DNA of 64,000 bases from Acholoe squamosa (taxonomy: Eukaryota; Annelida; Polychaeta; Phyllodocida; Polynoidae): contig OX439048.1 of assembly GCA_949317995.1 (NCBI GenBank), positions 22,387,495 to 22,451,494 on the forward strand, given 5' to 3'. This document shows, one piece after another, positions 36,101-46,487 of this stretch; the stretch's first letter is position 1; every line of letters starts with the position of its first letter. Under the pieces are notes generated by a model. The model made no database searches. It saw only the letters and a program-made list of their open reading frames with translations, and was not told the DNA's origin. The position numbers and the translations under genes were made by a program.

Positions 36101-39100
36101 ATTGATTATTGAATATCAAGAATAGGCTCATGTATATAGATAGGCTATAAGACTTCTTTGTAAATATTTTTCCATATAGACAAGATTGAAACGTTGAATT
36201 AACACAATTTTAATGTTTTAAGCACTGATTTAACGTTTTACTTCTTTTTTTTCTTAGAGTTTTAGATATATTTTCATATGTGATGATTGACCAATACGTG
36301 CTTAAAGTATGTTATAATGTATAAATGTAAGAAAATTTGAATCAATCTTTTGTTCTCTTGCTGTATGATGGAGATGACACATCACAGACTCCAATAAGAT
36401 TGATTTTTAAACTCCTAAATGTTCATGATCCTGTGGTTGTCGTGATGTATCAATGCAGTGCTAGTGAATTATTCGCAAGTTCTGGATTTGCTGCATTAAT
36501 GCATCATGAGGCCTATGGGGCATAATCCATTGACGCTGACATGTTTCGCGTCCCTTCGATGATTTATCAACTCCCTGACTGTTGCTGATATAGAACATTT
36601 TACCAAGCAGATTATCTAACCGGTATATCATTGTGTTGAAATACCATTTTACTACTGGTAATAGATGTCAGACATCTTTGTCACGACTTTTCAACAAATC
36701 ATGAGGATGCTTACTCCATATGAAAATTCTATCATAAAGACGGATTGTGTACATTTGTGTGCAACTATACTGATCGTTCTTCATTATACAAAGACATCAC
36801 ATTACGTTTCAGTCGCGTGTTTGTAAATAAAATGTTAAATAATTAGCTACTGTTTGTGAGTTTTGAATCTGAGCGTGGCCTTAGTGCAAGAAGGTTGTGA
36901 CTGACACTTTGACAACAATTTTTTTTAAATTCTGTTTCTCCATCTATTTACCCGTAACTAACTACATGTACTACGCAAGCACTGAGGCTGCTTAGAGCCC
37001 ATTGCAATATTGCTGTATCCACGTGGTACTATACTAAATGAAACATTTCTTTTGACTCTCATGCAAAACTTGAAAAATTTAGTTACAACCTTCTTACACC
37101 ATGGCAACGAGGGGTAGACTCTAACGCTGGCTTGGGAGCAATGGCCGATACTAGTAATTCTAGCTATATTCTGGTCCGTACACCAAAAATGAGTATACCA
37201 AAAATGCAGAGAAGAAATCAAAATGGCCACAAGGATGAAAGTCTTTCCAGGATTTTGAGGCCTCCATTTCTACATTTCAATAGATTTCATCTGTAATTGT
37301 AACTATACGACTCCTATTCTTTCTCATTCTGCAGGCTGCATCATTTGGCAAGTGTTTCCTGACAGATTATCGCCCAGAGGCATTTGTCAACATGTGTCAG
37401 ATGTTGCGTGTACTGAACGCTGTGCGCGAGTTCTCGCTGTCCATCCCCATCACCTACACTGAGTATCCTTTACACAAGTTGTCTTGTTCAGTTCAGCCAT
37501 TAAGTAATGTAACCATTTAAATGCTACTATTAAACATCAGTTCGTCCCTATATCATAGAGTAAGTCTGGACTCTCTAAAAAGGGCTAGTTGGGCTTAGGA
37601 TGTAATTTCTCAAATCAATAGGCTCATGTTATTAAACAGGGATTAATCGATGAGGGTGAGATTTTATGCAAACATCACCTGTCTTTAACTCATCCATAGA
37701 CTTCAAGCACTTACACTACCAGTTTTGCTGGACCGGCTCGTTTTACGGAGACAATACTTCCTGGCTATTCAGATTTGTCAGTATCTGAACATGCCGGAGT
37801 CTGAGGGAGCTAGCCGCATCTTGGCTCACTGGGCATGCTATAAGGTAGGTATGAACATATTTCTGATTTATATCTTTTACATGAGCTAAGTATCAAATGC
37901 AAAGAAATAACAGTACTGAGACAATAAAAATATATCACAATCATTACCCCTGTGGAGTGGGGACCTTCATGAGAGGGCATGAACGAGCAGAATAACTTCA
38001 TCAGGAGTCCACGAAGGAGTAGTCCCCTTCCATACTAACAGTGGGCATACCGGATTCGTAAAAGGTGACAAACTCGAGGTTCCTTGTGACATGAGGGGAG
38101 CATGTGGGCAGCTGCTGTCCATATGCGTGGTCCCAGGCCTATATACTTGACTTTTTTCATGGGTTTCCCCCTCAGTGACCCACGTCTGAGTGATCAAAGG
38201 CCATGGTTTGTCTGGCCCTGCCTATGGGACCAGGCAAATAAAAGAACACTTGCTATCCTTTGAGGAGAGTAGGGGGATGAGGCCCCGGTAGCGGGTTCCC
38301 CCTCCCCCCTCCTCAGAGATTCGATCATTCATCTCATAGATTTGGTCATCCATAGATGCAGTCACCACTGTGATGGAAAAGCAGTGTATGAATACCTGTT
38401 TAGCTGTATGGACAAGCAGCTTTTGAATACCTGTCCAAAACTGAGAAAAACGGACTTAATGTCTGTAAAATATTGAGGCAGTCCCATGAAGTGGGAATCC
38501 CACTTTTGGACGTTAAACAAATCAATCAATCAATCATATCACAATCATAGTTGAGATATAATCTATACACAAATATGCCAATTAGGTCATCATCTCCCAG
38601 TGTTCATATTGGGGGAAATTTGCACAGAACGTTCCTACAATGTCGGATATACGTACATAATCAGAGGTGGTGTTCAAGATTTCATCTAATTTTCAGGTAC
38701 AACAAAAAGAAGTTGATGATGAACAAGTGGCACGGACAATTGCCCAGAAGCTCGGGGACACCCCAGGCGTCTCATACTCCGAGATTGCCAACCGAGCCAT
38801 CGAGTCAGGACGGTCAGAGCTTGCCATCCGACTGCTCGACTTTGAACCAAAGGCAGCAGAACAGGTACCGCTGTTAATGAAGATGAAGAGAGACCAACTG
38901 GCTCTGTCCAAGGCCATAGAGAGCGGGGACACAGACTTAGGTAGGTCGTACTTTAAGCTACAAAGAGCTAGAACACAAGTGTAAATGTCTAAGGTTCTGG
39001 GCTCAGTACAGAAGGTAACGAGGTCATACCATAATAAAATTACCTGTGGAAAGGAAAAGGATTCAAGTAGACTCCTTAATGATATGTCAGTGGATATTCA

Positions 39101-42100
39101 TAACTATCATATAAGTTACTTTGCTGTCTTATTTACTGGAAAATTTTACTTATGGTCTCCTAATTTCTAAAACCTAGTCATTTCATATATTCGTAGAAGA
39201 GACTGTAACATGCATATTTGCCTTTCAGTGTATACGGTGCTACTCCACCTAAAGGAGACTATGAACTTTGGGGAGTTCCTGATGGCCATCAGAAGCATGC
39301 CCACTGCGCATGCGCTCTTCCTGCAGGTAGGTCCCGACTCCTGTTGCACAAAGGTCATAAATTGTCAAAACCCTCTTAGGTGTCTCTCATTTCTTTACCA
39401 TCTCCGTTGGCATATTGGTACGTTTGACAATCTGTATTGTAGGCTAGCCTTACTGCTACCTTCAAATCACCACTGTTTAAATATCCTGAACCAGGCTGAA
39501 TATAATAATCAAAACCCTGATATGTCCTTGTTGAAGTACTGTCGGGAGCAGAACCGGAACATGTTACGTGACCTCTACTACCAGGAGGATCTGTACCAGG
39601 AAGAGGCCAACTGTAGGGTACAGGAGAGCTATGACGAAGAGGTAGGTCAAGGTTAAACCAAGGGTAATGTGGGGTACAGGAGAGCTATGACGAAGAGGTA
39701 GGTCAAGGTTAAACCAAGGGAAACTGTTGGGTACAGGAAAGCTATGACGAAGAGGTAGGTATTAAAGGTCATACTAAGGGTAACTGTAGGGGTACAGGAG
39801 AGCTATGACGAAGAGGTAGTTCAAGGTTAAACCAAGGGTAACTGTAGGAAGAGGTAGGTATTAAAGGTCATACTAAGGGTAACGGTAGGGTACAGGAGAG
39901 CTATGACGAAGAGGTAGTTCAAAGGTAAACCAAAGGTAACTGTAGGGTACAGGAGAGCTATGACGAAAAGGTAGGTATTAAAGGTCAAACCAGGGGTAAC
40001 TGTAGGGTACAGGAGAGCTATGATGAAGAGGTAGGTCAAGGTTAAACCAAGGGTAACTGTGGGGCACAGGAGAGCTATGATGAAGAGGTAGGTATTAAAG
40101 GTCAAACCAGGGGTAACTGTAGGATACAGGAGAGCTATGACGAAGAGGTAGTTTAAGGTTAAACCAAGGGTAACTGTAGGGTAGAGAAGAGCTATAAGGA
40201 AGAGGTAGGTATTAAAGGTCTATAACTGTAGGGTACAGGAGAGCTATGATAAAGAGGTAGGTATTAAAGGTAATACTAAGGGTAACTGTAGGGGTACAGG
40301 AGAGCTATGACAAAGAGGTAGTTCAAGGTTAAACCAAATGTAACTGTAGGGTACAGGAGAGGTATGACGAAGAGGTAGGTATTAAAGGTCAAACCAGGGG
40401 TAACTGTAGGGTACAGGAGATCTATGATGTAGAGGTAGGTCATGGTCAAACCAAGGGTAACTTTAGGGTACAGGAGAGCTATGATGTAGAGGTAGGTCAT
40501 GGTCAAACCAAGGGTAACTGTAGGGTACCGGAAAGCTATGATGAAGAGGTAGGTCATGGTCAAACCAAGGGTAATTGTAGGGTACTGGAAAGCTATGATG
40601 AAGAGGTGGGTCAAGATCAAACCTAGAGTAATTGTAGGATACAGGAGAACTATAAAAAAAGGTGGGTCAAGGCCAAACCAAGGGTAACTGTAGGATACAG
40701 GAGAATTACGGTGAAGAGTTCAGCTATGAGGGAAAAGTAGATCAAGATTAATGCAAGATTACTGTAAGAGTAACTGTAGGGTAGAGGGGAACAGCTATGA
40801 GGAAGAGTTAACAGTAACCTTCCGAAGTTCTGGTGCAAGATTTCTGCTGAAAATTTAAAAGGTTGAATCAATGTTTAGAAAACATGCGTATAAGACTAGA
40901 AATACTGAACCTGCATGAATCACACTTGATGTTTTTCAGAGGATTGAGTCGCGTCTTAGTCAGCTGGCATCGGCACAGGATGCCTATACAAAAGGCAGGA
41001 ACGACTGGGCTGCCAGGGTAAGGACAATTTATAGCAGCTGTTTTTAACTTATGTAGCAGGATTCCACAAACCATCTTTGACAAATGATGGCCTCATATGC
41101 CCAGGGTGTTAGCTAATACAGGCCTAGGTCAGTCGTATCTGAAACCTCCCCAGCCGGAAGGGGGATGTGGGCAGAGGCAGTGGGGCTCTAAACCCCTGAG
41201 AAAATTCTCTCCCATTTTCTATTACTCAAAGTCACAAAATCATTGATAAGTCATAAGAAAAATTTACAGAAAATCTAAAACAAATCAGGAAATGACTTGA
41301 TGAAATATAGAAAAAAAAAAAAAAAATCAGCCTATTTAGTAATAGAAATTACCTCTTTAAGAAAAACAGAGAGATTTGTAAACCAGGGGCCAGGAGTAGA
41401 AGGCCTCAATTGGACCCTTATCTTATCTCTTATCTCTGATCTTCTCAAAACTACTCCCGACTGACCACCAACTGAATACACCATTCTGTGAATACACCAT
41501 CATCCTTATCAATGAGATCTTAGAGCTGGGACCATAGTAGCATGGTAAAGCTATGTTACCATTTTATTTTCAAGTATTTTCTAACCAAATATGTAAACAT
41601 GACTAATGTATTTCTTACACATTGTTACAACAGGAGACAGAGGATGAGATAAAATTGTTGAAGCGGCAGCGGCGGTTAGAGGAGGAGCTGAACCGGTCAT
41701 ACCTCAACCTCTCCCTACACAAAACTATCTACCAACTGACGCTAGAGAACCAACACAAACATGCACGCCAACTACGCAAGGACTTCAAAGTACCCGACAG
41801 AAGGTCAGTGATTGTCATCTATAGGGGATATAAGTTTTGTAATGTTGGGAGGCCCTTACCTATTTCTTATTGGCTCAGGGACCACCCTGAGTCTATACCG
41901 CCGGGTAGGTGGTGGCATTGGAAAAAAGTCAGTTTTACAATTTTCAATCTCAATTTTCTACAAGAAACAAAGCATGTAAACAAACAAAATTACCATACAT
42001 GAGTAGTTCATATATCAGTCTTTAGTTACAGTAAAGAAAAAAAATCAAAAAACCATCCATGAGTTCATACAAAATTAAGTAAAGAAAAAAGTCATTTCAC

Positions 42101-43403
42101 AAAAATATCTTCTCCAATCCAGTCCTCCATAGGTTTACCTCCGGGCTGGACTTTTCTCTCTTTGTTCCTATGTGTTTCAAAAACAGCATCTAAAAGTGAG
42201 ACGGTTTGGACGCCTTTCAAAAAACGCGGGAAAATTAACCCTGAGCCCTCTGTGCCAATGCACGTCGTTGAATTTTTTTATCTGAAACATTTTAACACTC
42301 ATACTGGAGTTATAAGAATTGCAGCACAAGCTATGCATCTAAAGTATAAATAAAAGAATTTACATTCATGCATACCTACTGTACACCTTGGGAATTGGGT
42401 TCAGTTAGGTTGAAAAGTTAACCTCATTGATATGCATTGTTCGGCAATAAAAATGTTCCCTTAATAACTACATGATAAAGGGACCCTATTGATAAATGAA
42501 ATCTCATGCTCCTCCAAAGAGGCCATCACCATTCATGAAGATTACACTTATCTACACTGCAGGTTCTGGTGGCTGACAATAGAGGCGCTGGCAGAGGCTG
42601 GTGACTGGACAGAACTAGACCGATTCTCAAAGAGCCAAAAATCACCAATAGGATATGAGGTAAGCTGATGCCATTTTCCCTGCTATTTCAGGAATTCTTT
42701 CTATTTTTTGCAGAGATTTCCTGACTTTTGTCAGTCCTTAGATAGCCACGAGTTTATAGATGAATTCTTATTATTTTCAGCCATTCGTAGATGTTTGTAT
42801 GAAACACAACAATCGATTTGAGGCCCAGAAATACCTCCCAAAGGTCTTACCCAAGAATAAAGTCAAGTGCTATATCAAAGCAGGGTAAGTAGCCAACAGG
42901 ATCACTGGACTACTTAACTCTTTGGGAATCGCATAGTGTATAAATGCATAATCATTTAGTGCACTTTAGGTGTTATAAATGCATGAATACAGCCCTTGTG
43001 AGTAACTCGACAGTGCTCATTTATGCATCATGCTGACTGTACAGGGCTGATGCACTCTTAACTAAGGAGTTGGCTTGATGCACGAGTGTAATGCTGGCAG
43101 GTGTCATTGGTGCATCATGACCTGGGCATATAGATTCGTCATGCGGCATCTATAGGGTTAAATAACACTATTCCTAGAAGTCCCAATGCATGGTTGCCAG
43201 CCTCAGGAAATATATAATTCTATATAAAAAAAACTGTGATCTTTGTTCTCCTTTTCAGTCAAATGGAGGAGGCAGCAGAAATAGCATTCCAGCAGAGGAG
43301 TGACGAAGACCTTGTCCTTGTCTTAAACAAATGTTCAACGTCAAACCGAACCTTAGCGGAGAAAGTACAAACCATGCGTGCCCAACTACCCACCAAACGA
43401 TGA
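24156..43403 (+). CDS. VPS16: VPS16, HOPS/CORVET tethering-complex subunit (21 exons, 829 aa)
   Basis: Core subunit of the HOPS and CORVET complexes that tether endosomes and lysosomes before SNARE fusion. Coding exons: 24156-24202, 28128-28216, 28401-28498, 28898-29026, 30068-30212, 30484-30602, 30708-30827, 31229-31284, 31584-31658, 31887-32058, 32390-32515, 37335-37462, 37700-37844, 38697-38940, 39229-39326, 39537-39641, 40940-41017, 41634-41803, 42563-42659, 42781-42884, 43259-43403. All junction phases agree, giving 829 aa (human about 839). Family landmarks read clearly: [95 protein letters not shown]. The first half is the beta-propeller, the second the alpha-solenoid. The ATG sits in AAGATGGC, a TISU-like start. 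Introns 9 and 12 are U12-type, and intron 16 opens with a minisatellite. Poly(A) signal at 43978. Confidence 0.97.
24203..28127 (+). other. VPS16 intron 1 with dispersed repeats
   Basis: A 3.9-kb intron. It holds diverged members of the 187-bp 'cttatcag' family at about 25960-26150 and 26970-27125, an old repeat shared with 17.2-19.6 kb at about 27180-28010, and a short 'aaaaaacttttgacccct' repeat just before exon 2. No nested gene is recognised. Confidence 0.6.
29668..29858 (-). repeat. inverted member of the 187-bp repeat family
   Basis: Reverse complement of the units at 21862-22441, including 'ctggtctggagctggttcca', 'catcatggtatgtcttatcag' and 'aatggtggctccactaggcc'. It lies in VPS16 intron 4. 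Confidence 0.85.
30944..31178. mobile_element. TIR element, TACCGTAATCTC family, in VPS16 intron 7
   Basis: Left end TACCGTAATCTCCCGCGTAT, right end CTACGCGGGAGATTACGGTA, 235 bp. Its interior 'ggccaaacaaatgcct' matches the copies at 45859 and 48003. It ends about 50 bp before the exon 8 acceptor. Confidence 0.9.
31659..31886 (+). other. U12-type AT-AC intron (VPS16 intron 9)
   Basis: No usable GT donor follows exon 9 before an in-frame stop. Instead ATATCCTTTTT follows GTCAA, the canonical AT-AC U12 donor. The 3' end has a branch-point match GACTTAAC (31870-31877), about 10 nt before AC. Splicing GTCAA to ACACTCATATGAC restores the frame (WVK-HSYDS) at the conserved VPS16 segment before LVPEVDG. 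Length 228 bp. Minor-spliceosome splicing is strongly implied. Confidence 0.9.
32551..32827. mobile_element. TIR element, TACCGTAATCTC family, in VPS16 intron 11
   Basis: Left end TACCGTAATCTCCCGCGTAT, right end degraded (TGCGCGGGTTTGCGGTA). The interior is the reverse complement of the long subfamily at 8346 and 50975 ('ctactgaatgaattttcaaa'). Confidence 0.85.
32828..34500 (+). other. VPS16 intron 11, upstream of the nested gene
   Basis: Low-copy sequence with one poly-G run near 34122. It probably includes regulatory DNA of the nested homeobox gene, but no specific sites are called. Confidence 0.4.
34504..34515 (+). promoter_or_regulatory. TATA-like box of the nested homeobox gene
   Basis: CTATATATATAAG lies about 45-50 bp before the ATG at 34557. 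With a start site about 30 bp downstream, the 5' UTR would be about 20 nt. A dedicated TATA promoter supports independent transcription from inside the host intron. Confidence 0.5.
34557..35906 (+). CDS. intronless TALE-like homeobox gene nested in VPS16 intron 11 (449 aa)
   Basis: Predicted DNA-binding transcription factor encoded in one uninterrupted frame. The homeodomain spans about residues 172-238. It has the TALE-type three-residue extension ([14 protein letters not shown] at 200-202) and a recognition helix with WFANKRNR at 224-231, keeping the invariant W, F, N and R. Residue 50 of the domain is Ala rather than the Ile usual in TALE proteins. The N-terminal part has two related helical segments ([10 protein letters not shown] at 94 and [10 protein letters not shown] at 134). 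After the homeodomain, residues about 290-430 are repeats of a 9-12 residue DQNSFSPT motif. Candidates are the amphioxus-specific TALE family (I recall it as Atale) or spiralian SPILE genes; I cannot decide between them. The lack of introns suggests a retrogene origin. Poly(A) signal at 36827. Confidence 0.9.
   Translation: MASIVEHLNSYMAPNSYDLLRLFNHPMFSDLQATLKKDVSQTSIPYSLVDRSLAGDAQNSQTQLPPAKMSMVVEDASLQAEFRQLASLSNPKISELEMFYQTQSASIVTQRADAILNLQTSFTGTPEQFSTKLSEINAFYDGQQSHLMGRINTSLQLVKASLPVGVAPPGGRPKKSRTRMLSSAAVDMMKEWYESHIDNPYPTDDEKASLADRGGISVAQVKAWFANKRNRTLNTRPKRQIYKLQQQMVTNHCASLGLDADSGPGGNGPMRGADVAYLIDEISDLISFNPTADQKVINPAAADHNALCSTVDQKPLNPAMGQHSFNSTVDQKAFRQVVELHAFTSTTDQNSYRYNPTVGQKPLSPTVNQNSFSPAVDQESFSQTLDQNSFSPKLDQNSFSPTVDQNSFSPTQDQNSFSQVDQDSFSPTLDQHVPETFQTPTFDDVVSAF
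35430..35860 (+). repeat. 30-bp coding tandem repeat in the homeobox gene
   Basis: Imperfect repeats of about 27-36 bp built on GACCAGAATTCTTTCAG(C/T)CC encode the DQNSFSP repeats of the C-terminal tail. The last eight or so copies are the most regular. Confidence 0.88.
36827..36832 (+). terminator. poly(A) signal of the nested homeobox gene
   Basis: AATAAA about 920 bp after the stop codon, in an AT-rich 3' UTR. It is the only clear signal before VPS16 exon 12. Confidence 0.55.
37463..37699 (+). other. U12-type GT-AG intron (VPS16 intron 12)
   Basis: The donor reads GTATCCTTT, the exact U12 GT-AG consensus. The 3' end has TCTTTAAC (37682-37689) about 10 nt before AG, with no polypyrimidine tract. 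Splicing joins ACTGA to ACTTCAAGC (TYTE-LQAL), matching the family. Length 237 bp. It is the second minor-spliceosome intron in this gene. Confidence 0.9.
37845..38696 (+). other. VPS16 intron 13 with an inverted SINE-like repeat
   Basis: Towards its 3' end (about 38470-38539) it reads 'cccacttttggacgttaaac' then (AATC)n. This is the reverse complement of the repeat at 63165-63250. 'agctgctgtccatatgcgtgg' near 38110 may be part of the same or a related SINE. Confidence 0.55.
39642..40815 (+). repeat. exon-tail plus splice-donor minisatellite (VPS16 intron 16)
   Basis: About 19 units of 55-62 bp start right at the exon 16 donor. Each repeats the end of exon 16 (AACTGTAGGGTACAGGAGAG, CTATGACGAAGAG), its donor GTAGGT, and the first 20 or so intron bases (GTCAAACCAAGG). 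Units diverge towards the 3' side. Many keep a usable GTAGGT. Read on in frame from the exon, the intron soon meets a stop (VGQG, then TAA), so the array is not coding. Confidence 0.95.
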
Positions 43404-43977
43404 AAAAAAAAATTTAACATGTTATACCATATGAATGTCTACAACCATGAAGCCCACTAATAATTTCTAGATATGAAAGTCAAATTCGCTTGAATGTTTG
43501 TACACGTATAGTAAACTACCGTGAAACTGAAGGAGACCCACAACCTGATTGGGCCATTCTGTGCAGTTGAGAAGGACCTGGCAAATCTTAGTGTAAAAAT
43601 GAATAATCATGGTGCTGAATGAATGTTAAGTCTGATGAAGGAGAATCTGTATAAACTCATGAATATATATAAGTGGAGGCAATGGAATCATTCTGTAAAA
43701 TCTACTGAACGCCCCTCCCTTGTTATTCGCATGAAAGCTGTACCCATGAAATGGTACCCCACAAATAATGAATAATAACTTTATCAAAACCTGCTGTAGA
43801 ATTAAAATTGGAATTTGCCCTGTTTGGCCTGCTCTCTTTAGCTACATAAATGTGTATAATGCATGTACAGATGAATGTATGGATAACCTTAATTGTTGTA
43901 TACTTGTGTATATATTGAGTTCTATGAACCATGTGCAATATTTGTGAGATTATTTCTAAGATCATGCTACTACTGTA

Positions 43978-43983
43978 AATAAA
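43978..43983 (+). terminator. VPS16 poly(A) signal
   Basis: AATAAA 575 bp after the VPS16 stop codon, with a T-rich stretch downstream near 44040. Confidence 0.7.
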
Positions 43984-44200
43984 GCTGTGATCAAATACAC
44001 TGAATGGTCTCATTTTCCCACACACTTATACTTTTTCCATTTTTTTTTTTCCTTTTCTTAGAATAAGAAATATTCCCTCAAATTCTGAATTTTATCGCCT
44101 TGATTATGAACAAATGAGGATTATAGTGCAACCGACGTTTCAGGCTTTGCTGCCCTTTAAAGCCAAGGAAAAGTCAGTTTAAAGGATGTTTTATAAGTAA

Positions 44201-44404
44201 TAGGTAAATTCTCTCGTATAAGCCGGGGCTAGTACCAGAACCCAAATCAGTCTGGCTTATAGGACCAGCCCAAGGAAGGGGTGTGACTTACAGGAGGGTA
44301 TTTGGCACTATAGAACAATACTAAACTTGCAATTTTCAAGCCTAAGGTGCGGCTTACAGCCCATTCCAAAGTCAGGGGTGCTGCTTATACGAGAATTTAC
44401 GGTA
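44201..44404. mobile_element. TIR element, TAAATTCTCTCGTATAAGCC variant
   Basis: Ends are TAAATTCTCTCGTATAAGC and GCTTATACGAGAATTTACGGTA, with 'ccttataag' motifs between. A diverged relative of the TACCGTAATCTC elements, between VPS16 and the KCNMB-like gene. Confidence 0.72.
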
Positions 44405-45015
44405 GTATTTCTCAGCTCAACTTTTGATAAACATTGGTAACCTTGACTATATAGGTACAATGTATATTTTGCCCTGAATCTATGACCTCTACATGCATCA
44501 AGTCGCATGTAGGTCAGGTATGTAAGGTCAGGGAGACCAGACCTATAAACCTGTACAAGGGTAACTTAACAAGGACAGCAACAAGCAGGGGGACATGGAG
44601 TTAGCACCTGTAATGTTACATTAACACTGATTTAACATGCCAAAATTGTAGTTGCAGTGTGGCCTACAGTGCCCAGTCCGTATGCTTGTACCATACACTG
44701 TATACATGTTAGACACTCGAATTTTTAATTGGAAGAAATATGAGACTGTAGAAGAGGCCGACTTTGGAACAGAAGGCCCTCTGTCTGATACACACGGGGC
44801 CAGGCGGATATGGCCACAGGATGACGGGCATAATGTAAAATAAGAATTCTCAACCTAATGCCACCTAGGCATCTAAGGATCTGGACTAAGTAAAACTACA
44901 AAGAACAACGCATTTTATGGGATCAGATATGTGACTTAAATCCGAGGCTATCATACCCTTGTGTATTGTCAAGGGTGTGAATTTGCACCTTAAAGTTTTC
45001 CACTGTAAAAAAACC

Positions 45016-46487
45016 ATGATGAGTGAGGCACTGACCAGGTTTCCCTATGGGTGGATAACGGTGACAAGCTTCTGTCTGGTGCTCTTCAACCTTATCGCAT
45101 TATGCGCTATGGGATACTTCATCGTCAAACCCAACCTCGCGGTCAGCGACTTTATCCCTGCTAGGTGTTCCTATCAGAAAGTGAGTGTTCAGATCCTATC
45201 ACATTAAGTACTACCAGTAAGGACAAAACTAATGATGCGATATTATGCTTTTCCCCTGGGTTAGTAAACTTTGTCATTCTACAAAGATTTAAGTATCTAT
45301 GAGGGAGACAATGGTTGTTAAACGCCACTTATATGGCTAGGGTCATGTTCATGGCAAGGAAACCTTACATTACACATCAGTCCTTAGATGAATTTGTCTG
45401 AAATTGTCTATAACTTCATGCTACGGCTTATACACAGGGTTTTACGGCAATTATTCTAATGCTTCAGACCATTGACTTGGGCCCATACCCGTGTACATGG
45501 TGTGAGGGGTCTGGACGTCATAGCGCCTGTCACCAGTCCACGTTCCCTTGTCGACAAGTCTGGGTTTCTGCTAGCACCAGGGACAATAATACTGCACCAT
45601 TTACTGCATATTTACATGCCAACATACGCCATCTCCACCTGAACAAGGAGGTACTTGTCTCTTTGTGTTATCAAATAGATACAGTTTGAATGCAGATTTA
45701 TTGTTAAGTTAAAGCTGTACTTGTACGTCATTTTGATCCTATACTGTATAGGGTCGATAAAATTCTAAATCTCATTATAATGTATTTATGCATTATGCAG
45801 ACCTTAAAATGCTAAGTGTCTTATCATTTAAGTATTTGGGAAATTGATCAGGAAATGTTACCTTTAATCTCCCGCGTAGAAGACGCGTCTTCTACGCCAA
45901 ACAAATGCCTGGTGCATCTTATAGGATTATCTGAAGTTAGGGGTGTCTTGTACGCGGGGTAATTTTACTATAGAAAAGTATTAAACTTACAGAATTGTGC
46001 CCTAAGAGGTGCGTCTTATACAGGAAACAACCATTGGCAAGTTAGGGGTGCGTCCTCTACACGCACCGCGTCTACTACGCGGGAGATTATGGTAGTTTGG
46101 TTTTTGACATTCCAGTGTTCATACATGGCCTGCGACAAATATGGTAGTGAAGCCAAAGTTGTATCCGGTCTCCATCACTGGATCGAGAGTCCAATGACAA
46201 CCTGCTTCATTAAATCGGATGGTTCACATCGGATTCTCGGGACACGTGATTATAATGAAAACGCAGTCATACACAGCCTTCTGTGGCCCACTCTCGGAGT
46301 AATTGTTTGCACTATTACATTGCTATTAAGGTATCTATATCACAAGAAGAATTTTAGTTCCATTAACCAATGGCATATGTGCGAGTCCTACACTATTGTA
46401 AATAGATGCAGTTGTTGTGACACCGAGCCAACCCTAAGTACAATGGAAGGCAAAGGCCACCCACTAGACACTTTTCAAAGATATTAA
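45016..46487 (+). CDS. BK channel (KCa1.1) auxiliary beta subunit, KCNMB-like (3 exons, 239 aa)
   Basis: Auxiliary subunit of large-conductance calcium-activated potassium channels, modulating gating at the plasma membrane. Exons: 45016-45180, 45468-45650, 46116-46487; all junctions are phase 0 with GT-AG sites. The protein has two membrane segments (about 13-37 and 169-193) around a large Cys-rich extracellular loop (Cys at 51, 64, 67, 76, 83, 117, 122, 146). Family marks are RCSYQ after the first segment, CSYMACDKYG for the vertebrate CSYIPKCG, and VIHSLLWPT leading into the second. Length fits vertebrate KCNMB1-4 (191-279 aa). The N-terminus is short, with no inactivation-ball sequence. 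No upstream in-frame ATG was seen, so the start is the first of two adjacent Met codons. The paralogue cannot be assigned. Confidence 0.9.
45295..45392 (+). mobile_element. SINE fragment in KCNMB-like intron 1
   Basis: 'caatggttgttaaacgccactt', 'aggtcatgttcatggcaa' and 'ttacattacacatca' align with the 5' half of the SINE-like copies at 11184 and 14724. Confidence 0.65.
45859..46094. mobile_element. TIR element, TACCGTAATCTC family, next to KCNMB-like exon 3
   Basis: Left end TACCTTTAATCTCCCGCGTAG, right end CTACGCGGGAGATTATGGTA. The element ends only 21 bp before exon 3, so almost nothing but the polypyrimidine tract and AG lies between it and the exon. The intron 2 branch point may therefore lie within or at the edge of the element. 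Confidence 0.88.

Noticed and set aside
39827..40871. Minus-strand open frames with repeated '[13 protein letters not shown]'
   Set aside because: Antisense reading of the VPS16 splice-donor minisatellite; hydrophobic by composition only.
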